DNA of 64,000 nt from Streptomyces pyxinicus (GTDB lineage: Bacteria > Actinomycetota > Actinomycetes > Streptomycetales > Streptomycetaceae), in contig NZ_JANUGP010000030.1 of NCBI RefSeq assembly GCF_024753135.1, positions 22,470 to 86,469 of the forward strand, written 5' to 3'. The notes beneath the pieces were generated by a model that made no database searches, was not told where the DNA came from, and was given only the letters and a program-made list of their open reading frames with translations. Position numbers and translations under genes: made by a program. Shown one piece after another: positions 1 through 7,913 of the stretch. Position 1 is the first letter of the stretch. Every line of letters starts with the position of its first letter.

Positions 1-215
1 TTCATGTACTCGTCGTAGAGGCCGGCCTGCTTGTAGCCGAAGACGCCGAAGGTCCCCACGGTCAGCGTGGTCCTGCCGCCGCCGTTGCCGCCGTCCGAGC
101 CGCCGGACGCGCCGTCGTCCGAGTCGTCGGCGCAGCCGGCCAGCAGACCTGTGGTCAGCGCGGCGACGGCCACCAGGGCCCCCAGCCCGCGTGACCCGCG
201 GATGGTCGTGCGCAT
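1..215 (-). CDS. cebE: Cellobiose/cello-oligosaccharide-binding lipoprotein CebE, N-terminal part (cut by window edge)
   Basis: Only the first 71 codons are present; the rest lies outside the window. The product starts with a basic n-region, a hydrophobic core and a lipobox (LAGC, Cys28), then an Asp/Gly/Ser-rich linker, as in actinobacterial sugar-binding lipoproteins anchored to the outer membrane face. The mature start TVGTFGVFGYKQAGLYDEYM is what I remember from Streptomyces CebE, the cellobiose/cellotriose receptor of the CebEFG-MsiK importer. The ATG is preceded by AGGAGG at good spacing. It is divergent from cebR, with a CebR box 118 bp upstream. The identification rests on this short N-terminus and the cebR context. 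Confidence 0.8.
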   Translation of the reverse strand, partial: MRTTIRGSRGLGALVAVAALTTGLLAGCADDSDDGASGGSDGGNGGGRTTLTVGTFGVFGYKQAGLYDEYM

Positions 216-332
216 TGCGTCCTCCTGTTGCCTGACGTGCCGACCCCCCGGCCAACTGCATGGAAAACGGGCCCGTTCGTGCTCGCTGCGGCTCGGGCGG
301 GGAACGTGCGGGATGTGTATGAGTCAGGTACC

Positions 333-348
333 GTGGGAGCGCTCCCAC
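333..348. promoter_or_regulatory. CebR operator, perfect 16-bp palindrome
   Basis: GTGGGAGCGCTCCCAC is a perfect palindrome containing the 14-bp CebR box TGGGAGCGCTCCCA, known from Streptomyces as the target of the cellobiose-responsive LacI repressor CebR. It lies in the 393-bp divergent region between cebE and cebR, 118 bp from the cebE start and about 260 bp from the cebR start. Repression of cebE in the absence of cellobiose, with possible effects on cebR, is inferred. Confidence 0.9.
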
Positions 349-608
349 CGGTGATGGGTTGAAGAGTCCCGGCTCCGGCGCGGGGTGTCAAGGGACCGGA
401 CGACGGCAACCGCGTTCAGTTATCGGCCTGTTAAGTGGACCACCGGCCTCCGGCGATTGTGGTCCCGGCGTACAGGAAAAGCGCGCCCCTTGCCGCCGGG
501 CGAGGGGCGTTCCGGCCATGGTGAGCAGGCCGCCGTGCCGGAGCGGGCTGTTACATTCCAGGCCGGCAGCGGGAATTCGGTCGTACGAGGTCGAGAGGGG
601 CGGAGCCG

Positions 609-1682
609 ATGGCAGGCCACGGCGGGCGGGGCCGGAGCGAGGGGCGGGGCCGGAGCGGCGGGCGGCCCACCCTCGAAGAGGTCGCGGCCCGGGCCGGGGT
701 GGGCCGGGGCACGGTGTCCCGGGTGATCAACGGCTCGCCCCGGGTCAGCGACGCCACCCGGGCCGCCGTCGAGGCCGCCGTCGCCGAGCTGGGCTATGTG
801 CCCAACACCGCCGCGCGCGCCCTGGCCGCCAACCGCACCGACGCGATCGCCCTGGTCGTCCCCGAGCCGGAGACCCGGTTCTTCGCGGAGCCGTACTTCT
901 CCGACATGCTGCGCGGCGTCGGCGCCGAACTCTCGGACACCGAGATGCAGTTGCTGCTGATCTTCGCGGGCAGTGACCGGGAGAGACGGCGGCTCGCGCA
1001 GTACCTCGCCGCCCACCGGGTCGACGGTGTCCTGCTGGTCTCCGTGCACGCCGACGACCCGCTGCCCGACCTGCTGGCCCAGCTGGAGATCCCGGCCGTG
1101 ATCAGCGGCCCGCGCTCGGCCGGCGAGACGCTCACCTCGGTGGACTCCGACAACTACGGCGGCGCCCGCTCGGCCGTGGAGCACCTGCTCTCCCGGGGCC
1201 GCCGCCGCATCGCGCACATCACCGGCCGGCTCGACGTCTACGGCGCCCAGTGCCGCGTCGACGGCTACCGCGAGGCGCTGCGCGACGCGGGGTACGGGAC
1301 CGGTGAACTCCTCATCGAGTCAGGGGACTTCACCGAGGAGGGTGGACGCCGGGCGATGTCCGCGCTGCTGGCCGCTCATCCGGACCTGGACGCGGTCTTC
1401 GCCGGTTCGGACGTGATGGCGTCCGGCGCCCGCCAGGTGCTGCGCGACGCGGGCCGCCGCATCCCGGACGACGTGGCCCTGGTCGGCTACGACGACTCCG
1501 CCATCGCCCGCCACATGGACCCGCCCCTCACCAGCGTCCGCCAGCCCATCGTTGAGATGGGCCGCGCCATGATCGACCTGCTCCTCGCCGAGATCGCCGA
1601 CCGCCGCCCGGCGCCGGTCCGGAGCGTCGAACGCCGGCACGCGGTGCTGCCGACGGAACTGGTGACCCGGGCGTCGTCGTAG
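609..1682 (+). CDS. cebR: LacI-family cellulose-utilisation repressor CebR
   Basis: This 357-residue LacI/GalR protein has a Gly/Arg-rich N-terminal extension, then a helix-turn-helix (TLEEVAARAGVGRGTVSRVI, about residues 21-40) and a hinge helix near residue 65. A periplasmic-binding-protein-like effector domain follows, with DNYGGARSAVEHLL and the C-terminal GYDDSAIARHMDPPLTSVRQ signature. In Streptomyces, CebR represses cello-oligosaccharide uptake and beta-glucosidase genes and is released by cellobiose. The divergent cebE and the perfect CebR box support the name. The ATG follows a GAGGGGCGGA-type ribosome binding site. An additional role in autoregulation is plausible from the shared intergenic region but is not shown. 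Confidence 0.92.
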   Translation: MAGHGGRGRSEGRGRSGGRPTLEEVAARAGVGRGTVSRVINGSPRVSDATRAAVEAAVAELGYVPNTAARALAANRTDAIALVVPEPETRFFAEPYFSDMLRGVGAELSDTEMQLLLIFAGSDRERRRLAQYLAAHRVDGVLLVSVHADDPLPDLLAQLEIPAVISGPRSAGETLTSVDSDNYGGARSAVEHLLSRGRRRIAHITGRLDVYGAQCRVDGYREALRDAGYGTGELLIESGDFTEEGGRRAMSALLAAHPDLDAVFAGSDVMASGARQVLRDAGRRIPDDVALVGYDDSAIARHMDPPLTSVRQPIVEMGRAMIDLLLAEIADRRPAPVRSVERRHAVLPTELVTRASS

Positions 1683-1718
1683 CCGTTCGCGGGCCGGGAG
1701 CAAGGTCCTACGCGGGTC

Positions 1719-2342
1719 CTACGCGCTCCGCTCCCGGTCCGGCCGCACCCCGTGCCACCCCCGCTCCAGCAGGTCGAAGGCCGCCTCGATGGTGGCGGCG
1801 GGGGTGGGGGCCGTGCTGGTGAGGGCCCGGGTCTCCAGGGTGAAGTGGGCCAGAGCCGTGCAGGTGGGGTCGTCGGTGTCCACCCCGAGGTCGGCGGCGA
1901 TCGCCTCCGCCAGGGCGCGCGCGTGGCGCATCCACATGCGGCGGTAGTAGTCGAACAGCGCCGGGGTGCTGTTGATCAAGTCGTGGAACGCGGTGATCTG
2001 CCGCTCGTGCTCCGGCTTGAAGACCCGGGCGTGCAGCATGTGCCGGCGCAGGGCGTCGAGCAGGGGAGTCCCGGGGTCGCGGTCGCGGACCGCCGTGACG
2101 AGGGCGGCCTCGACGTCCGCGTCCATGTCGAAGACCAGCGCCTCCTTGCTCGGGAAGTGCTTGAACAGCGTGGTCGTGGAGACGTCCGCCGCCTCGGCGA
2201 CGTCCTTGATGCTCACCGCGTCGAAGCCGCGCTCCAGGAACAGTTCCAGGGCCGCGTCCGCCAGCGCCTTGCGGGTGGCGGCCTTCTTCCGCTCGCGGCG
2301 GCCCGGGACCGGCCCGGCCCCGGCGGTCGTCGTCTCCGTCAT
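1719..2342 (-). CDS. TetR-family transcriptional regulator, likely repressor of the adjacent efflux pump
   Basis: This protein of about 207 residues has an N-terminal TetR helix-turn-helix (ALELFLERGFDAVSIKDVAE, then STTTLFKHFPSKEAL) and a poorly conserved ligand-binding C-terminal domain. It is divergent from a 14-helix MFS exporter, the usual arrangement for a drug-responsive local repressor. I chose the ATG at 2342, giving a product beginning MTETTT; an in-frame upstream ATG at 2378 would overlap the putative operator and promoter region. No strong ribosome binding site precedes it, so leaderless translation is possible. The inducer cannot be read from the sequence. Confidence 0.85.
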   Translation of the reverse strand: MTETTTAGAGPVPGRRERKKAATRKALADAALELFLERGFDAVSIKDVAEAADVSTTTLFKHFPSKEALVFDMDADVEAALVTAVRDRDPGTPLLDALRRHMLHARVFKPEHERQITAFHDLINSTPALFDYYRRMWMRHARALAEAIAADLGVDTDDPTCTALAHFTLETRALTSTAPTPAATIEAAFDLLERGWHGVRPDRERSA

Positions 2343-2383
2343 GCACGGCAGCCTAGCGCGGCGGGTTGCCTCGGACAAAAAGT

Positions 2384-2399
2384 TGAGTCATTGCACTTA
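2384..2399. promoter_or_regulatory. Candidate TetR operator in the efflux divergent promoter
   Basis: TGAGT-N6-ACTTA forms an imperfect inverted repeat (half-sites TGAGT and TAAGT) in the AT-rich 119-bp gap between the TetR gene and the MFS gene. TetR regulators commonly bind such 15-16 bp palindromes in divergent promoters. A second CACT/AGTG arrangement lies just to the right (2394-2410). Assignment to the neighbouring regulator is inference. Confidence 0.4.
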
Positions 2400-2461
2400 T
2401 TTATCGAGTGTGCTTTTCTGGGACCCTTCCCGCCCCCTCCCTCCCTGAGGAGCACTCACCC

Positions 2462-3943
2462 ATGCCCACGCCCATGCCCGTCGCACACGTCCGCTGGACG
2501 TTGCTCGGCGTCATGCTCGCCATGCTGCTGGCCATGCTCGACAACAACATCGTCGGTACGGCGATGCCCACGATCGTCCGGGACCTCGGGGGCGCCGAGC
2601 ACCTCTCCTGGGTCGTCACCGCCTACACGCTGGCCACCGCCATAGCCACCCCGGTATGGGGCAAGCTCGGCGACCTCTACGGCCGCAAGACGCTGTTCCA
2701 GGCCTCGGTCGTCGTCTTCCTGATCGGCTCGCTGCTGGCCGGCGCGGCCCACTCGATGGCCCAGCTCATCGAGTTCCGCGCCCTCCAGGGCATCGGCGCG
2801 GGCGGCCTCGGGGCCGGGGCGTTCGCGCTGATCGGCACCCTGGTGCCGCCCCGCGAGCGCGGCCGGTACCAGGGCATGACGGCCACCGTCATGGCGGTCG
2901 GCGTGGTCGGCGGCCCGCTGGTCGGCGGCCTCGTCACCGGCCACCTCGGCTGGCGCTGGGCGTTCTACGTCAACCTGCCGCTCGGTCTCGTCGCCCTGGT
3001 CTGGGTGCAGCTCATGCTGCGGCTGCCCGCACCGCCCGCCCGGGTCCGGCCGCGCGTGGACTGGGCCGGCATCGCCGTACTGGCACTCGCCGTCGGCGCC
3101 GCCGTGCTCGCGGCGACTTGGGCCGGTACGACCTACCCCTGGACCTCCTGGCAGATCGTGGCCCTGTGGGCGGTGGCCGTGCTCGCCACCGGGCTCTTCG
3201 TCCTGGTGGAGCGGCGGACGGCCGAACCCCTCCTGCCGCCCCGGGTGTTCACCGGGCACCGCAACTTCCCGCTGGCGATCGGGCTGCTGGCGGCCGTCGG
3301 TGTGGTGATGTTCGGCTCGGCGCTGTACCTGCCGCTGTTCCAGCAGAGCGTCCAGGGGGCCACCGCCACCAGCTCCGGGCTGCTCCTGCTGCCGATGATG
3401 GTCCCGGTGGTCATCGCGTCCAACATCGCCGGCAAGGTCATGTCCCGCACCGGCCGGTACAAGGTGTTCCCGGTGCTCGGCACGCTGCTGCTGACGGCGG
3501 GCGCGGCGCTGCTCGCCACGGTGGACACCGGCACCTCCCGGTTCACGGCCGGGTGCGCCATGGCGCTGCTCGGGACCGGCCTGGGCTTCACCATGCAGAT
3601 GGGCACCACCCTCGCCCAGAACAGCGTGGACCTACGGGACATGGGAGCGGCCTCCGCCGCGGCCAACCTGTTCCGCACCCTCGGCGGCTCCCTCGGCGTC
3701 GCGGTCTTCGGCTCCCTGTTCACCCGGGCGGTACCCGAGGGGGCGACGGGGGAGGCGTACCGCCAGGGGGTGGCGAGCGGCACGCAGCACGTCTTCCTCA
3801 CGGCGGCGCTGGTGTGCGCGGTGGCGTTCCTGCTCGCGTTGTCGCTGGAGGAGGTGCCGTTGCGGAGCGGGCCGGGCGGGGCGGCGACGAAACAGCCGGT
3901 GACCCGCCTCTCGACGAAGTCCCCGGCTGATGGCAAAGGGTGA
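2462..3943 (+). CDS. MFS multidrug exporter, DHA2 (EmrB/QacA) type
   Basis: This 493-residue membrane protein matches the 14-helix DHA2 drug:proton antiporters in length and hydrophobicity. Motif D1-like residues (LAMLDNNIVGTAMPTIVRDL) sit in helix 1, motif A (GKLGDLYGRK) follows helix 2, and motif C-like GGPLVGG lies in helix 5. It should pump cationic or amphiphilic compounds out of the cell using the proton gradient. The ATG at 2462 is preceded by GAGGAG. It is divergent from the TetR gene that probably controls it. The last 8-9 codons and the stop lie inside a 45-bp imperfect copy of the tRNA-His 3' region, so the native C-terminus may have been replaced by an integration event. Confidence 0.88.
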   Translation: MPTPMPVAHVRWTLLGVMLAMLLAMLDNNIVGTAMPTIVRDLGGAEHLSWVVTAYTLATAIATPVWGKLGDLYGRKTLFQASVVVFLIGSLLAGAAHSMAQLIEFRALQGIGAGGLGAGAFALIGTLVPPRERGRYQGMTATVMAVGVVGGPLVGGLVTGHLGWRWAFYVNLPLGLVALVWVQLMLRLPAPPARVRPRVDWAGIAVLALAVGAAVLAATWAGTTYPWTSWQIVALWAVAVLATGLFVLVERRTAEPLLPPRVFTGHRNFPLAIGLLAAVGVVMFGSALYLPLFQQSVQGATATSSGLLLLPMMVPVVIASNIAGKVMSRTGRYKVFPVLGTLLLTAGAALLATVDTGTSRFTAGCAMALLGTGLGFTMQMGTTLAQNSVDLRDMGAASAAANLFRTLGGSLGVAVFGSLFTRAVPEGATGEAYRQGVASGTQHVFLTAALVCAVAFLLALSLEEVPLRSGPGGAATKQPVTRLSTKSPADGKG

Positions 3944-3962
3944 GTGACGGGACCCGAACCCC
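3918..3962. repeat. Partial tRNA-His copy (att-like direct repeat, left copy)
   Basis: These 45 bp align without gaps to 4857-4901, the 3' part of tRNA-His plus its downstream terminator arm, with 37 of 45 positions identical; the core GGGTGAGTGACGGGAC is exact. No tRNA 5' half is attached. Such a 3'-end duplication in direct orientation is what tRNA-targeting integrases leave behind. The stop codon of the MFS gene (3941-3943) is inside it. Confidence 0.65.
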
Positions 3963-3988
3963 ACTGTTCCGCTGTTCCGCGCGGGTGA

Positions 3989-4306
3989 CTACTCAGGGCC
4001 CGCCGCTGCCGCCGGCGGCTTGCGGTGCCGCCCGGTGCCGGCGCGAAGGGGATTCGGCGCCTGCCCGGGGGCCTGTACGGGCGGCTCCTGGGCCGCGGGA
4101 TACAGGACGCGCTTCGCCTCGGCGAGGTCGGCCGCGAAGCCGTATGCCTCCCAGGTGTACCCGTTCCACCGCTGGATCAGGCGAGGCGCCTCCGGTGCCA
4201 GGTGTCCGGCCCGCGGGCCGTCACCGGGGATCAGCGGGACGGCGCGAAGCCGTCCGATCCTGGCGTCACGGCGGTCCGCCCATGCGGACAGCGGTTCGTC
4301 GTCCAC
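3989..4306 (-). CDS. DUF6087 family protein
   Basis: The 105-residue product begins MDDEPLSAWADRRDARIGRL and contains LIQRWNGYTWEAYGFAADLA, which I recognise as the DUF6087 family, short proteins of unknown function common in Streptomyces and often placed next to XRE-type regulators. It is soluble, with a Pro-rich C-terminus and no signal peptide or membrane segment. It lies between the two tRNA-His-like repeats, beside a regulator fragment, so it may be cargo of a decayed integrated element. Confidence 0.6.
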   Translation of the reverse strand: MDDEPLSAWADRRDARIGRLRAVPLIPGDGPRAGHLAPEAPRLIQRWNGYTWEAYGFAADLAEAKRVLYPAAQEPPVQAPGQAPNPLRAGTGRHRKPPAAAAGPE

Positions 4307-4393
4307 TCCGCTTCCCCATGACTCGACGGCTGCTCGTCCAAGAGGGTAGTGCCCTGGCTCGGTTGAGGCGGCGCTTCCGAGTTCCCGGCGCGG

Positions 4394-4654
4394 TTGACGG
4401 AGCGGCCCGGCTCACAGATCAGTTCGGCCCAGGCCACCACCCGGCTTGCCCTGGCCCAACTCCACCAGCGGGGCATCGACCAGGCGTGTGCCACAGCCTC
4501 CGGGGCCTTCGACCATATGAAGGGAGGTCCTCTTCCGGGCCGGATGCGCACCCTGCTGGGCGACTTCCAGCGGGACCTGATCACCCTTGCGCCGGACGCC
4601 TGGACCGCACAAGAGCGGGCGGACCCCTACCGCACCGAAGGGAGCAGGACCTGA
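4394..4654 (+). pseudogene. C-terminal remnant resembling the helical tail of an XRE-type regulator
   Basis: An open frame of 86 codons reads LALAQLHQRGIDQAC, then GRMRTLLGDFQRDLITLAPD and a YRTEGSR end. This resembles the C-terminal helical (TPR-like) tail of Streptomyces regulators with an N-terminal XRE helix-turn-helix; the resemblance is from memory. No helix-turn-helix region or credible start precedes it: the upstream 80 bp do not encode a family N-terminus, and no ribosome binding site is visible. It therefore looks like a truncated relic inside the tRNA-His-bounded segment. A small intact protein cannot be excluded. Confidence 0.4.
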
Positions 4655-4831
4655 ACTCCTCGCTGCCGTCCTCTTGGAGGACGTCACGCATCCCAAGGTT
4701 CAGGACTCCTCCGTCAGCTCGCGTAGCGAGCGGACTGCGAAGAGAGGGATGCCGCGCCACCCACGAGGGCACCGCCGAAACCGATCAGAGCCGAGAAGAG
4801 CTGGTGGTCCGGGCGTCGCCGGAAACGCAGC

Positions 4832-4867
4832 AGCCGGTGACCCCGTCTTGCGACGGAGTCACCGGCT
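4832..4867. terminator. Strong hairpin downstream of tRNA-His
   Basis: Inverted repeat AGCCGGTGAC / GTCACCGGCT with an inner CCGTC-TTGC-GACGG stem. It lies 11 bp beyond the 3' end of tRNA-His on the minus strand and is the likely transcription terminator of that tRNA. Its distal arm is included in the duplicated 45-bp repeat. Confidence 0.75.
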
Positions 4868-4901
4868 GACTGCTCAGGGTGAGTGACGGGACTTGAACCC
4901 G
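4857..4901. repeat. tRNA-His 3' end, right copy of the att-like direct repeat
   Basis: This is the counterpart of 3918-3962, embedded in the functional tRNA-His and its terminator. The 939-bp interval between the copies holds the DUF6087 gene and the regulator fragment. No integrase gene remains between them. Confidence 0.65.
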
Positions 4902-4951
4902 CGACTTCCTGGACCACAACCAGGTGCTCTACCAGCTGAGCTACACCCACC
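4878..4951 (-). tRNA. tRNA-His (anticodon GTG)
   Basis: The minus strand folds into a cloverleaf. The acceptor GTGGGTG pairs with CACTCAC, the D arm is GCTCAGCTGGTAGAGC, the 7-nt anticodon loop TTGTGGT carries GTG at 4915-4917, and the T arm is CGGGTTCAAGTCCCG. The extra G(-1) at 4951 faces C73, the hallmark identity element of tRNA-His. The 3' CCA is not encoded. The gene sits between the accessory segment and orn, and its 3' end is duplicated at 3918-3962. Confidence 0.97.
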
Positions 4952-5056
4952 ATGACCGGCGTTGGAGCTTTTCGTTTCCCCGACCGGCTGAGAAGAAGTC
5001 TACAGGGTCCGAAGGGATGCTCGCGCACACGTTTTCGCGCGAGCCCCTCGGGCGGG

Positions 5057-5659
5057 CTACCCCGCGGGCAGGACGTGCTTGGCGGCGATCGTCTTCGCCG
5101 TGTCGGAGTCCGGGCCGGGCTGCGGGACGAAGATCGCCTCGCGGTAGTAGCGCAGCTCGGCGATCGACTCGCGGATGTCGGCGAGCGCCCGGTGGTTGCC
5201 GTTCTTCTCCGGGCTGTTGAAGTAGGCCCGCGGATACCAGCGCCGGGCCAGCTCCTTGACGGAGGAGACGTCGACGATCCGGTAGTGGAGGTAGTCCTCC
5301 AGGGTCGGCATGTCGCGCAGCAGGAAACCGCGGTCGGTGCCGACGGAGTTGCCGCACAGCGGGGCCTTGCCGGGCTCCTTGACGTGCTCGCGGACATAGG
5401 CGAGCACCTGCTCCTCGGCGTCCTGGAGCGTCGTACCGGCCGCCAGCTCGTCGAGCAGTCCGGACGCGGTGTGCATCTGGCGCACCACCTCCGGCATCGT
5501 CTCCAGCGCCCGGTCCGGCGGACGGATGACGATGTCCACACCGTCGCCGAGCACGTTCAGCTCGGAGTCGGTGACGAGGGCGGCCACCTCGATGAGAGCG
5601 TCGTCGGACAGCGAGAGGCCGGTCATCTCGCAGTCGATCCACACCATGCGATCGTTCAT
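5057..5659 (-). CDS. orn: Oligoribonuclease Orn
   Basis: This 200-residue DEDDh 3'-5' exonuclease degrades 2- to 5-nt RNAs to mononucleotides, including pGpG from c-di-GMP turnover. The catalytic set is visible: Asp9 and Glu11 in IDCEMTGL, Asp109 in GNSVGTDRGFL, and His156 and Asp161 in GNHRALADIR. The length matches the family. In Streptomyces the gene lies next to adpA, as here, and its loss impairs growth and sporulation. It is transcribed in the same direction as adpA, with a 170-bp hairpin-rich gap between them, so separate transcription is likely. Confidence 0.97.
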   Translation of the reverse strand: MNDRMVWIDCEMTGLSLSDDALIEVAALVTDSELNVLGDGVDIVIRPPDRALETMPEVVRQMHTASGLLDELAAGTTLQDAEEQVLAYVREHVKEPGKAPLCGNSVGTDRGFLLRDMPTLEDYLHYRIVDVSSVKELARRWYPRAYFNSPEKNGNHRALADIRESIAELRYYREAIFVPQPGPDSDTAKTIAAKHVLPAG

Positions 5660-5800
5660 GCGACCACCCTAAAGCGGGTGTGCGGTTTTGGATGCCCCCC
5701 GGACCCTCAGACCCCCAGGCCCCTGGCGGCGGAGGGCGGGAACGCGCGCGGCCCCGCCGCCGGGCCCGGGAAGAGCCCGGCCGCGAGGCCGGTCGTTCGT

Positions 5801-5817
5801 GGCCTCCGCCGGAGGCC
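5801..5817 (-). terminator. Hairpin downstream of adpA
   Basis: GGCCTCC-GCC-GGAGGCC is a perfect 7-bp stem with a 3-nt loop, 13 nt beyond the adpA stop codon. Further GC-rich inverted repeats follow at 5740-5790. Probable transcription terminator between adpA and orn. Confidence 0.55.
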
Positions 5818-5829
5818 GTCCGCCGGACG

Positions 5830-7044
5830 TCAGCCGCCGCTGCGCGGTCCCGGCAGCAGGCTCACCGCGCCGGCCGGCGTCCGCCGGCTCTGCATCGGCA
5901 CACCGCTGTCCGGGTGCAGCAGGGGCATGTGCCCCATCGGTCCGGGACCGGTGGCCAGTCCCGGGGGCGGACCCGGCTGGCCGGCCGTCGCCATCGGGGC
6001 CTCCGGCTCACCGGGGCGTTCGCCCTGCGGCCGGCGGGCCCGGTAGGCCGCGCGGTAGGCAGCCGGGGACGAGCCGAGCTGGCGGCGGAAGTGCCCGCGC
6101 AGCGCGACGGGGGAGCGGAAGCCGCACCGGCCCGCCACCTCGTCCACCGAGTAGTCGGACGTCTCCAGCAGCCGCTGCGCCTGCAACACCCGCTGCGTGA
6201 TCAGCCATTGCAGCGGCGCGCTGCCGGTCAGCGAGCGGAACCGGCGGTCGAACGTACGGCGGCTCATGTAGGCGCGTGCCGCCAGGGTCTCCACGTCGAA
6301 CTGCTCGTGGAGGTGTTCCAGCGCCCAGGCGACGACCTCGGCGAGCGGGTCGGCGCCGATCTCCTCTGGTAAAGACCTGTCCAGGTAGCGCTCCTGGCCG
6401 CCGCTGCGGCGCGGCGGGACCACCAGGCGCCGGGCGAGCGCGCCGGCCGCCTCGTTGCCGTGGTCCGTCCGCACGATGTGCAGACACAGGTCTATCCCGG
6501 CCGCGGTGCCCGCCGACGTCAGGACGTCCCCGTCGTCGACGAACAGCTCCCGCGGATCGACGTGCACCGACGGGTAGCGCTTGGCCAGCGTCGGTGCGTA
6601 CATCCAGTGGGTGGTGGCCGGCCGGCCGTCCAGCAGTCCGGCCGCGGCGAGCACGAACGCGCCCGTGCACAGCCCGACGATGCGGGCACCCTCCTCGTGC
6701 GCCCGGCGCAGTGCGTCGAGCGCTTCCTCCGGCGGTGGTGAGGTGATCGAGCGCCAGGCCGGTACGACGACCGTCCCTGCGCGTGAGATCGCCTCCAGCC
6801 CCTGTGGCGCGGTGAGTTCCAGGCCCCCTGTGGTCCGCAGCGGGCCTTCCTCGCCCCCGCACACCAGCAGTCGGTAACGGGGCACGCCGGCGTCCTGGCG
6901 GTCGATCCCGAACACCGACAGCGGAATGGAACTCTCGAAGATGGGGCCGCCGCTGAACAGCAGCACCGCGACGATCTCCTTACGGCGTCGCCCGGAGAGT
7001 TTCCGGGCCACGGCTTCCGGCGCGGCGGTGGAGTCGTGGCTCAT
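5830..7044 (-). CDS. adpA: AdpA, central developmental regulator (AraC family with DJ-1/PfpI-like domain)
   Basis: This 404-residue protein has an N-terminal ThiJ/PfpI-like dimerisation domain (about residues 25-210, with GLCTGAFVLAAAGLLDG) and a C-terminal AraC pair of helix-turn-helices (about 232-335, with AARAYMSRRTFDRRF and VDEVAGRCGFRSPVALR). AdpA is the Streptomyces regulator that switches on aerial growth, secreted proteases and antibiotic pathways. Leu225, in the interdomain linker, is encoded by TTA (6370-6372), so translation should depend on the bldA tRNA. The ATG at 7044 has GAGGGGGG upstream. The roughly 380-bp upstream region contains an exact AdpA consensus site, fitting known autoregulation. 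The tail beyond residue 340 is Pro/Gly-rich. Confidence 0.97.
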   Translation of the reverse strand: MSHDSTAAPEAVARKLSGRRRKEIVAVLLFSGGPIFESSIPLSVFGIDRQDAGVPRYRLLVCGGEEGPLRTTGGLELTAPQGLEAISRAGTVVVPAWRSITSPPPEEALDALRRAHEEGARIVGLCTGAFVLAAAGLLDGRPATTHWMYAPTLAKRYPSVHVDPRELFVDDGDVLTSAGTAAGIDLCLHIVRTDHGNEAAGALARRLVVPPRRSGGQERYLDRSLPEEIGADPLAEVVAWALEHLHEQFDVETLAARAYMSRRTFDRRFRSLTGSAPLQWLITQRVLQAQRLLETSDYSVDEVAGRCGFRSPVALRGHFRRQLGSSPAAYRAAYRARRPQGERPGEPEAPMATAGQPGPPPGLATGPGPMGHMPLLHPDSGVPMQSRRTPAGAVSLLPGPRSGG

Positions 7045-7176
7045 ACTGCTAAGCCCCCCTCGGTGGTCGCGGCTCCTCGGTTGTGTGGCTCCTGCACGTT
7101 TCCCCTCGGTCCTGCACGAGTCCCCCGCCGTAAAGACAGTCAAGATCGAAATCTACTGGCTGCCGCGGTCTTACGG

Positions 7177-7186
7177 TGGCCAGTTC
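7177..7186 (+). promoter_or_regulatory. Candidate AdpA-binding site upstream of adpA
   Basis: TGGCCAGTTC matches the AdpA consensus TGGCSNGWWY at all ten positions and lies 133 bp upstream of the adpA start. A nine-of-ten match (TGGCGTGAAG) lies nearby at about 7217. AdpA is known to bind its own promoter in Streptomyces; single short sites also occur by chance. Confidence 0.5.
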
Positions 7187-7424
7187 GACACGCCGAAGAT
7201 TGTCGACATGACAACTTGGCGTGAAGCATTCGATCACGAAGGGTTGCACTCGCGGACCCCGCAGGGAAGTACGCCTCGTACCAGTGGCCAAACCGCGTAG
7301 GGTGCGCAGCGCCCCTGAGACCCTTTCCGTGCAGGTGGAACGGGGGTTGGGGGGTGGTCGGACCCCCTCCGGGGCGATATCCAGAAGTTGGCTGAAAAGA
7401 TGCGTCCGAGGGTGCGGAAACCGG

Positions 7425-7706
7425 TCAGTCGACCGGTGTCCGGGTCCGGGTGTGACGTCCACCTCTTTGCGCGGCGCAACGCTCGGCGTACCGCTCGGCG
7501 CACCGCTCGGACCGGCGCAGCAGTACCCGGCAGACGGCCGTGACGGCGGCCAGGCCCAGCGCGGTGCCCGTCGCGCCGGCCAGCGAAGTGCCGAACCAGA
7601 GCAGCACCACGGGGACGAGTACGCAGCTGAAGGCAGCCCAGCGGATCAGGTCGCTCACGGTGTCCGGCCTGGCGCGCGGTCCGGCGTCGGGGCGGGGTCC
7701 GGGCAT
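7425..7706 (-). CDS. Small membrane protein conserved next to adpA
   Basis: The product is 93 residues. After a short polar N-terminus it has a hydrophobic hairpin (SDLIRWAAFSCVLVPVVLLW and GATGTALGLAAVTAVCRVLL, two predicted membrane segments) and an Arg/Cys-rich basic tail (CAERYAERCAAQRGG). A small membrane protein is usually found between adpA and the glmS side in Streptomyces; its function is unknown. I chose the ATG at 7706 because AGGGAG lies six bases upstream; a GTG at 7733 would add nine residues. Confidence 0.65.
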   Translation of the reverse strand: MPGPRPDAGPRARPDTVSDLIRWAAFSCVLVPVVLLWFGTSLAGATGTALGLAAVTAVCRVLLRRSERCAERYAERCAAQRGGRHTRTRTPVD

Positions 7707-7913
7707 CTCGTACTCCCTGGGGCGGTGGCTCACCCCGGTTCAACGCGCGGGCGGCACGACGGTCACCGGGCGCGCATTCGTGAACGCCGTGCAAACCGCC
7801 TGTACGGGGCAGCAACCATTGCGTTACGGGCGCGGCTCGTGCATGCTCCGGGGAACCCCTACGGACAACGGGGTCACCGCTCACGGAGCGTGCGCGGTAT
7901 CTGGGCGCGAGAG

